Assembly: GCA_012518475.1 (NCBI GenBank)
Contig: JAAYSB010000090.1
Span: forward strand, 1 to 12,848
Direction of reading: 5' to 3'
From: Intrasporangiaceae bacterium
GTDB lineage: Bacteria; Actinomycetota; Actinomycetes; Actinomycetales; Dermatophilaceae
Length of the DNA: 12,848 bases
Below the pieces are notes generated by a model that was not told the origin of the DNA, made no database searches, and was given only the letters and a program-made list of their open reading frames with translations. The translations under genes and the position numbers were made by a program. Below are positions 6,365-10,991 of the stretch, in pieces (positions within the stretch are counted from its first letter, which is position 1; each line of letters begins with the position of its first letter).

Positions 6365-7719
6365 GGTCGGGCTCCTTCGGCGGCGAGAGCGGCGCGGACC
6401 TCGTTCTGGTCGAGGCGGTAGCGGACGAGGGTGAAGAGCGACAGGGCGATGAGGACGGCCGGGATGACGGAGAAGCCCCAGGCGATCGCGGTGAGGGCGG
6501 ACTCGGGCTGCTGGGCCGAGCCGTCGGTCGAGGAGACGTAGCCGCCGAGGGACAGGACCCCGGCATAGAGGAGCGGGCCGAGGGCCAGGCCGAAGGTCTC
6601 CCCCGCCGTCCAGACACCGGTGTAGACGCCGACGCGGTTCTCGCCGGTGCGCATCCCGTCGATGGCTGCGTTGTCGGGGAGCATTGCCATCGGGAACATC
6701 TGGGCGCCGGCATAGCCGACGCCGATGACGGCGACCGTTGCGATCAGGGCTGCGGTGCTGAGCCGCATCGTGAGAAGGCTGACGAGCGCTCCCCCACCGA
6801 GCAGCGCCGAGGAGAGCAGGTAGCCGAGCTTCTTGTCGTAGCGTTCGGCGAACCTCTGCCAAAGCGGGGTGACGAGCAGAGCCGGACCGACGAAGGCGAC
6901 GAACAGGACGGTCGACATGCCCGTCGCGCCGAGGAGGACCCGGGCGATGTAGTCGACGGCCGCGAGCATCGCACCGACGGCGAGGGCCTGGATGACGAAG
7001 GTGATGAGGAGCAGCCGGAAGTTGCGCGCCTGCGCGACGACCCGGAGCTGCTCGCCGAGGCTGCCGCCGGCCTCGCCGTAGGAGCGCATCGCGACGCCGC
7101 GGGTACCCCGCCAGGCGCCGAAGGCACCGACCAGGATGAGGGCTCCGACGAAGAGCCCGACCGCGCGGTAGTCCCAGTCCGGGGACAGCGCGTCACGGAT
7201 GGCCGGTGACACTCCGCCGCTGACGAGGATGGCCACGGCGAGGATCGCGACCCGCCACGTCATGAGCCGGGTCCGCTCGTCGTAGTCGTCGGTCATCTCC
7301 GCCGGCATTGCGACGTAGGGCACCTGGAAGAACGCGAACGCCGTCGCGCACGCGAGGAAGGCGACGACCACCCACGTCGCCGCGATCCCCCGCGGGCTCG
7401 TCGGCCCGAAGAACAGCAGGGCGAAGCAGATCGCGAGCGCGACACCGGCCTTGAGGAGGAACGGCCGGCGCCTGCCGTCGGGGTGGGTCGACCGGTCCGA
7501 GATCCGTCCGGCGATCGGGTTGAGGATCGTGTCCCAGGCCTTGGGCAGGAAGACGATGAGGCCGGCCAGGCCGGCGGCGATCCCGAGCCGGTCGGTGAGG
7601 TATGGCAGGAGGAGGAGACCGGGGACCGTGCCGAACGCTCCGGTCGCGACGGAGCCCAACGCATACCCTCTCCGCGCGGAGGCAGGGAGCGCGGACGGCG
7701 ACGTTCCAGCGGCAGCCAT
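6361..7719 (-). CDS. GPH/MelB-type (MFS_2) sodium/proton symporter, MFSD2-like
   Basis: The product is 452 residues with about 12 membrane helices and belongs to the glycoside-pentoside-hexuronide:cation symporter group, which also contains the animal lysolipid and S1P carriers MFSD2A and MFSD2B. The family signature sits at residues 60-86: KAWDTILNPIAGRISDRS followed by GRRRPF. Asp63 matches the first cation-site Asp of MelB, but the second is Asn67. A second conserved stretch is FQVPYVAMPAEMTDDYDERT. The central cytoplasmic loop lies around residues 215-240. Near helix 10, GYAGAQMFPMAMLPD is typical of the family. The Ala-rich N-terminus before RRGYALGS is short. The ATG at 7719 has no Shine-Dalgarno site but has TATGGT 6 bases upstream. 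The gene overlaps the lyase by 4 bases, so the carrier probably moves the lyase substrate or a precursor. A sugar substrate cannot be excluded. Confidence 0.88.
   Translation of the reverse strand: MAAAGTSPSALPASARRGYALGSVATGAFGTVPGLLLLPYLTDRLGIAAGLAGLIVFLPKAWDTILNPIAGRISDRSTHPDGRRRPFLLKAGVALAICFALLFFGPTSPRGIAATWVVVAFLACATAFAFFQVPYVAMPAEMTDDYDERTRLMTWRVAILAVAILVSGGVSPAIRDALSPDWDYRAVGLFVGALILVGAFGAWRGTRGVAMRSYGEAGGSLGEQLRVVAQARNFRLLLITFVIQALAVGAMLAAVDYIARVLLGATGMSTVLFVAFVGPALLVTPLWQRFAERYDKKLGYLLSSALLGGGALVSLLTMRLSTAALIATVAVIGVGYAGAQMFPMAMLPDNAAIDGMRTGENRVGVYTGVWTAGETFGLALGPLLYAGVLSLGGYVSSTDGSAQQPESALTAIAWGFSVIPAVLIALSLFTLVRYRLDQNEVRAALAAEGARP
6372..6377 (-). promoter_or_regulatory. Ribosome binding site AAGGAG inside the transporter gene, for the lyase
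   Basis: AAGGAG on the minus strand lies 7 bases before the lyase ATG and within the last codons of the transporter. It supports the ATG at 6364-6362 over upstream in-frame ATGs inside the transporter gene. Confidence 0.75.
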
Positions 7720-7725
7720 GACGGG

Positions 7726-7731
7726 ACCATA
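7726..7731 (-). promoter_or_regulatory. Candidate leaderless -10 element (TATGGT) for the transporter-lyase operon
   Basis: TATGGT on the minus strand is followed by 6 bases and then the ATG at 7719, so a transcript would begin at or next to the start codon. No Shine-Dalgarno site exists. No good -35 is seen 16-18 bases further upstream. It lies in the 83-base divergent spacer shared with the USP gene. Confidence 0.4.
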
Positions 7732-7760
7732 CCGGCGCCCACAGGTCTAGCGGGGGGCAA

Positions 7761-7766
7761 TAGGGT
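7761..7766 (+). promoter_or_regulatory. Candidate -10 element (TAGGGT) for the USP operon
   Basis: TAGGGT fits TANNNT and would place the transcript start near 7773, leaving about 30 bases that include the GAGGAGG site at 7791-7797. No clear -35 is visible. Confidence 0.3.
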
Positions 7767-7802
7767 GGAGGTAGCCGGAAGGTCGAGCACGAGGAGGCAG
7801 CG

Positions 7803-8732
7803 ATGAGCAACGAGCAGACTCACGACACCCACGAGGATCGGGTCCCCCCAGGGGCGATCGTCATCGGCGTGGACGGCAGCGACCGGGACCACAGCTGCAT
7901 CCGCTACGGCGCTGGGGCGGCCTCGCGCACCGGCAGACCACTGCACCTTCTGCACGCCCAGGACATCGCCGTCGAGCTCGCCGCCGCCAACCCGATCGCG
8001 GCCCGGGGTCTGGCGTTCGTCCCGGATTTCGTCCTCGACAGCGGCGTCCTTCGTGATGCGCTGGCGTGGACGCGCGAGGAGTTCCCCGACATCGACGTCA
8101 CCGGCTCCGAGCCGTGGATGCACCCTGAGGAGGCGCTCATCGAGGCGTCCGAGGACGCCTATCTCATCGTCGTCGGCTCGAGCCGGATCAGCGGACTGGA
8201 GCGGATTCTTCTGGGGCGTTCGGCCCTGGCCGTCTCCCTGCACTCCCGGTGCCCGGTCGTCATCATGCCCGAAGGTGGGCGCACCGACATCGACGGCCCG
8301 GTCGTGCTCGGCTTCGACGGCAGTGAGGGCGCCCGCTCCGCCGCCCGCCGCGCGTTCTGGGTGGCCGACCTGCGCGGCGCCCCCGTCCGGATCATCACGA
8401 GCTGGTATGCCGAGGTCGTCGACGGCTCTGTCGTCACCACCCCCGGCACACCGGCGTGGGAGCAGGTGGAGAGCGGCTATCGGCGGATGGTCGAGGAGGG
8501 CATCGCCGACATCCGGTCGGAGTACCCGAACACCGAGGTCGACATCCAGGTCGTCCGCGGCCCGGCCGCCGAGGTCCTCGCCAAGCAGTCCGCCGACGCG
8601 TCGCTGCTCGTCATCGGCTCGCGTGGTCGTGGCGGCTTCCGGGGCATGCTGCTCGGCTCGGTCTCGCACAAGGTCCTCGAGACGGCCACGTGCCCGGTCA
8701 TGGTGATCCGGGACAAGAAGCAGAAGAGCTGA
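7803..8732 (+). CDS. Tandem-domain universal stress protein (two UspA domains)
   Basis: The product is 309 residues, the size of actinobacterial double USPs. Domain 1 spans about 16-157 and domain 2 about 163-303. Each begins with a beta strand ending in the Asp of the ATP site (VIGVDGSD at 20-27; VLGFDGSEGARSA at 168-180). Domain 2 carries the complete nucleotide motif G-x2-G-x9-G-S (Gly272, Gly275, Gly285-Ser286). Domain 1 has Gly125 and Gly138, but Arg128 replaces the second Gly and Arg139 the Ser/Thr, so it probably binds ATP poorly or not at all. Double USPs in actinobacteria are linked to hypoxia, dormancy and general stress, but the inducing signal here is unknown. GAGGAGG lies 5 bases before the ATG. 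It is the first gene of a two-gene unit with the unknown gene at 8738 and is divergent from the transporter-lyase operon. Confidence 0.95.
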   Translation: MSNEQTHDTHEDRVPPGAIVIGVDGSDRDHSCIRYGAGAASRTGRPLHLLHAQDIAVELAAANPIAARGLAFVPDFVLDSGVLRDALAWTREEFPDIDVTGSEPWMHPEEALIEASEDAYLIVVGSSRISGLERILLGRSALAVSLHSRCPVVIMPEGGRTDIDGPVVLGFDGSEGARSAARRAFWVADLRGAPVRIITSWYAEVVDGSVVTTPGTPAWEQVESGYRRMVEEGIADIRSEYPNTEVDIQVVRGPAAEVLAKQSADASLLVIGSRGRGGFRGMLLGSVSHKVLETATCPVMVIRDKKQKS

Positions 8733-8737
8733 GCCCC

Positions 8738-9367
8738 GTGCGCCGCGGGAGCCGGGACCGGTTCCGCGGACAGATCGCCGGCGTCGGGACGACGTCCGGC
8801 ACCCGCCTCGTCGTCGGACGGTGGCTCTCCTCGCCGCTCAGCCCAGAAACGGGCGGCGCCTTCGCCGACGTCATGATCGAGCGCGCCGACGCGCACCGCA
8901 TCCTCCTCGCCCCCTCGGAGGAGATCAGGACGTATGTCACACGCACCTATTGCTTCGACGAGTCCCGCATCGAGCCGGTCACCGTCGAGGAGAGCGGCCG
9001 AGTCTGGCGGGTGTCGACGCCGTCGCTGCGACTCGCCTTCACCGTGGGGACGCGACTGCCGCTCGGCTGGGCGCTGCGCGCCGTGCCACGGCCGGTGGCG
9101 ACAGCGCCGGCCTTCTCGCGCGCGATCGCTCCGGTCGCGGCCCGGCTCGTGCCCGGGGTCCGCACCGTCGGGACAGCGCTCGAGGGACGTCAGGAGTACT
9201 ACGGCGCAACGGATCTGCGACGGATCACCTCGGCGGCGGGGATCTTCGACGACGAGCCACTCGGGGAGCTCGCCCCGATCGACCCACCCTGCCGTTTCGG
9301 GTTCAGCTCGACGCCACCCTGGCCGTCTCTGACCACGGTGACGACGACGGTCGAGCACGTCGGCTGA
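8738..9367 (+). CDS. Conserved actinobacterial protein of unknown function, USP operon partner
   Basis: The product is about 209 residues if translation begins at GTG 8738, five bases after the USP stop; no ATG occurs in frame before 8872, and that one falls inside the GTTSGTRLVVGRW-FADVMIE block. A strong Shine-Dalgarno site is lacking, so translational coupling to the USP gene is likely. Segments that look conserved are FRGQIAGVGTTSGTRLVVGRW, ADVMIERADAHRILLAPSEE, RAVPRPVATAPAF, YYGATDLRRI and DPPCRFGFSSTP near the C-terminus. I recall similar unannotated proteins across actinobacteria but no named family. There is no signal peptide and at most one weak hydrophobic stretch (about 103-135). 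The mix of beta-strand-like and Pro/Gly segments suggests a compact beta-rich, possibly lipid- or ligand-binding, cytosolic protein, which is speculative. Codon bias and close spacing strongly support a real gene. Confidence 0.8.
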   Translation: MRRGSRDRFRGQIAGVGTTSGTRLVVGRWLSSPLSPETGGAFADVMIERADAHRILLAPSEEIRTYVTRTYCFDESRIEPVTVEESGRVWRVSTPSLRLAFTVGTRLPLGWALRAVPRPVATAPAFSRAIAPVAARLVPGVRTVGTALEGRQEYYGATDLRRITSAAGIFDDEPLGELAPIDPPCRFGFSSTPPWPSLTTVTTTVEHVG

Positions 9368-9405
9368 GTTGTCCTAGCGGTCGAGGACGACGGTACGGGC
9401 AGGCC

Positions 9406-9428
9406 GTGGGTACGCCGGGCATACCCAC
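9406..9428 (+). terminator. 23-bp near-palindrome after the USP operon (terminator or operator)
   Basis: GTGGGTA (9406-9412) and TACCCAC (9422-9428) are perfect inverted arms. The middle continues as GCC-G-GGC with a single C/A mismatch on either side, so the whole 23 bases are a DNA palindrome with one imperfect pair. It sits 38 bases after the stop at 9367. As RNA it is a 7-bp stem with a 9-base loop and no U-tract. Its position favours a terminator; the symmetry would also suit a dimeric repressor, though no gene start is close by. Confidence 0.4.
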
Positions 9429-9578
9429 TGATCAACACGTGACCGACGGCTATGACGCCCCCCAGCCCAAAGCTCGGCCAGCGCGACGCACCGCCCTCGC
9501 ACTCACGCTGAACCGGGCGCAGGGTGGTTCCTCCAGGTGAGGAGGGCCTTCGCCGTTTCGCTGCTATGTGGAAGAACT

Positions 9579-9601
9579 GGCGGGGACTCGGGCCCTCCGC
9601 C
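9579..9601 (-). terminator. Candidate terminator hairpin after the PQQ dehydrogenase gene
   Basis: GGCGG (9579-9583) pairs with CCGCC (9597-9601). One G-U and one further G-C pair continue the stem to 7 bp around a 9-base loop. On the minus strand it lies 28 bases after the stop at 9629 and is followed by AGTTCTTCC, a moderately T-rich tail. Support comes from position and pairing. Confidence 0.4.
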
Positions 9602-9628
9602 CCCATGAAGCCGGCGGCTGGCTCAGGG

Positions 9629-10954
9629 TCAGGGCTTGGGGGTCACCTTGAGAAGCAGGTCCCTGGGGCCGTTGTCGGTCGTGAGGTAGAGCGCGCCGTT
9701 GGGTCCGAGGCGGGCGGCGCGCAGGCGGCCGTGCTCCTCGAGCTCGGCGGGATAGAAGACCTCGGTCATCTCGCCCTCGTCGTCGAGGATCAGGACGATC
9801 ATCTTCTCGCCCTTGAGGGCCGCGACGGCGAGAGCCCCGTCCCAGGCTCCCCACTGGCTGCCCTCGAGGAACGCGGCGCCGGCCAGGGCCTCGGTGAAGT
9901 CACCGGTCGACCAGATCGCCGGGACTGCGTCGGGGAACGCGTCGAGGTCGGTCATCGGCACGGTCTCGTCGTAGGTGACCGAGCTCCCGCCGCGGGAGGG
10001 GTCCCAGCCGTAGTTGGCTCCCCACTCGACCCGGTTGACCTCGTCATCGACCCGGGGTCCGTGCTCGGCGGTGTAGATCTCCCCGGTGCCCGGCTGGATC
10101 GCCACGCCCTGGACGTTGCGGTGTCCATAGCTGAGGACATAGCGCGCCGGGCCGTCCTCGTCGATGAACGGGTTGTCCGGCATCGGCTCCCCGGTCTTGA
10201 GGTCGAGACGCAGCGTCTTGCCGGCCAGGCTCGAGAGATCCTGCGGGGCGGCCGGGTCGGCGGTGTCGCCCGTGCCGACGATGAGGGCACCGTCCGCGGC
10301 GACGGTCGGTCGGCAGCCGGAGTGCCTGCCGGTGCCGGTGGGAATGCCGGTGAGCAGGTCGCGCACGTGCTCGGCCGAGGCGTTGTCCTCGCTCAGGGCG
10401 AAGGTCACGAGCCGGACATCGACGGGCTGGCCACCCTCCTCGTAGTTCAGGCAGACGGTGAACTCCCGGGTCTGATCGAAGTCAGGGTGCACGACCAGTC
10501 CCATGAGCCCGCCCTCGCCCCGGGCCATGACTCCCTCGAGCGGAGCCTCGACAGGGGTGTGCTCAGCGCCGGGCTCGATCGACGACAGGTGAGTGATCAG
10601 GCCGGGTCGCTCGGAGACGAGGGCGCCACCATCCGGGAGGAAGCCGACGTCCCAGGCATGCTCGAAGATGTCGTTGATGACCTCGACGTCCAGCTCGGCC
10701 GGCACGACCAGATCGGTCGCCTCCCCTGCCGCCTCAGTCTCGGCATCGGTCGGCTCGGGCGACGCGGTCGTCGGGGCGCTCGTCGGCGCGGGTGACGTTG
10801 CGGGGGTCGTCGTGGCGCCGTCGCTGACCGACTCCAGGGTGTCGGCGCACGACACGAGCAGCAGGGCGACGATCGGCGCAGCCGCGATGCGCGCCAATCC
10901 GGTCCGCGCCCGTCGCCGAGAAGGGGCGGGAACAGCGGAAGGGGCGCGGCGCAT
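9629..10954 (-). CDS. PQQ-dependent sugar (aldose) dehydrogenase, lipoprotein
   Basis: The product is 441 residues. The N-terminus has an Arg-rich region (RRRAR, 13-17), a hydrophobic core (AAPIVALLL) and a lipobox LVSC with Cys36, so it is probably lipid-anchored on the outer face of the membrane. Residues 37-80 are a Thr/Pro/Ala linker. From about 85 on it is a GSDH-type six-bladed beta-propeller: GLMGLVVHPDF (149-159), GRHSGCRPTVAADGALIVGTGD (209-230, where His211 lines up with the proposed catalytic His of soluble glucose dehydrogenase), GHRNVQG (277-283), AEHGPRVDDEVN (296-307) and WGANYGW (311-317). The length is normal for the family. Such enzymes oxidise aldoses to lactones using PQQ and calcium. 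No PQQ biosynthesis gene is in the window. The start lacks a Shine-Dalgarno site, and no other in-frame start would keep the signal peptide. It is divergent from the acyl-CoA oxidase, with only 37 bases between. Confidence 0.92.
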   Translation of the reverse strand: MRRAPSAVPAPSRRRARTGLARIAAAPIVALLLVSCADTLESVSDGATTTPATSPAPTSAPTTASPEPTDAETEAAGEATDLVVPAELDVEVINDIFEHAWDVGFLPDGGALVSERPGLITHLSSIEPGAEHTPVEAPLEGVMARGEGGLMGLVVHPDFDQTREFTVCLNYEEGGQPVDVRLVTFALSEDNASAEHVRDLLTGIPTGTGRHSGCRPTVAADGALIVGTGDTADPAAPQDLSSLAGKTLRLDLKTGEPMPDNPFIDEDGPARYVLSYGHRNVQGVAIQPGTGEIYTAEHGPRVDDEVNRVEWGANYGWDPSRGGSSVTYDETVPMTDLDAFPDAVPAIWSTGDFTEALAGAAFLEGSQWGAWDGALAVAALKGEKMIVLILDDEGEMTEVFYPAELEEHGRLRAARLGPNGALYLTTDNGPRDLLLKVTPKP

Positions 10955-10979
10955 ACCCCATTCTCGCTGTGTACGAGCC

Positions 10980-10985
10980 TAGGGT
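10980..10985 (+). promoter_or_regulatory. Candidate leaderless -10 element (TAGGGT) for the acyl-CoA oxidase
   Basis: TAGGGT is followed by 6 bases and the ATG at 10992, the same geometry as upstream of the GPH transporter. The same bases contain AGGG (10981-10984), a weak Shine-Dalgarno match, so a leadered transcript is an alternative. Confidence 0.35.
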
Positions 10986-10991
10986 CGAACT

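Larger units (their letters stand above)
9368..9628. other. Intergenic region between convergent operons
   Basis: About 260 bases with no credible gene. It holds the palindrome at 9406-9428, a small CCTCC/GGAGG stem (9530-9534 with 9541-9545) and the hairpin at 9579-9601. Short open frames here have irregular composition and no family resemblance. I see no tRNA fold or riboswitch core. Confidence 0.5.

Noticed and set aside
5213..6421. Plus-strand frame opposite the lyase-like gene
   Set aside because: The minus strand carries all PLP-enzyme motifs; the opposite frame is Arg/Gly-rich shadow sequence.
6365..6862. N-terminal extension of the lyase into the transporter gene
   Set aside because: The extra residues are Arg/His/Pro-rich out-of-frame transporter sequence; the true start overlaps the transporter stop and has AAGGAG.
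9199..9606. Minus-strand open frame in the convergent spacer
   Set aside because: It overlaps the C-terminus of the conserved gene on the plus strand, has no ribosome site or family resemblance, and contains the spacer hairpins.
9524..10795. Plus-strand frame opposite the PQQ dehydrogenase
   Set aside because: The minus strand shows a lipobox and full propeller motifs; the opposite is a GC-bias artefact.
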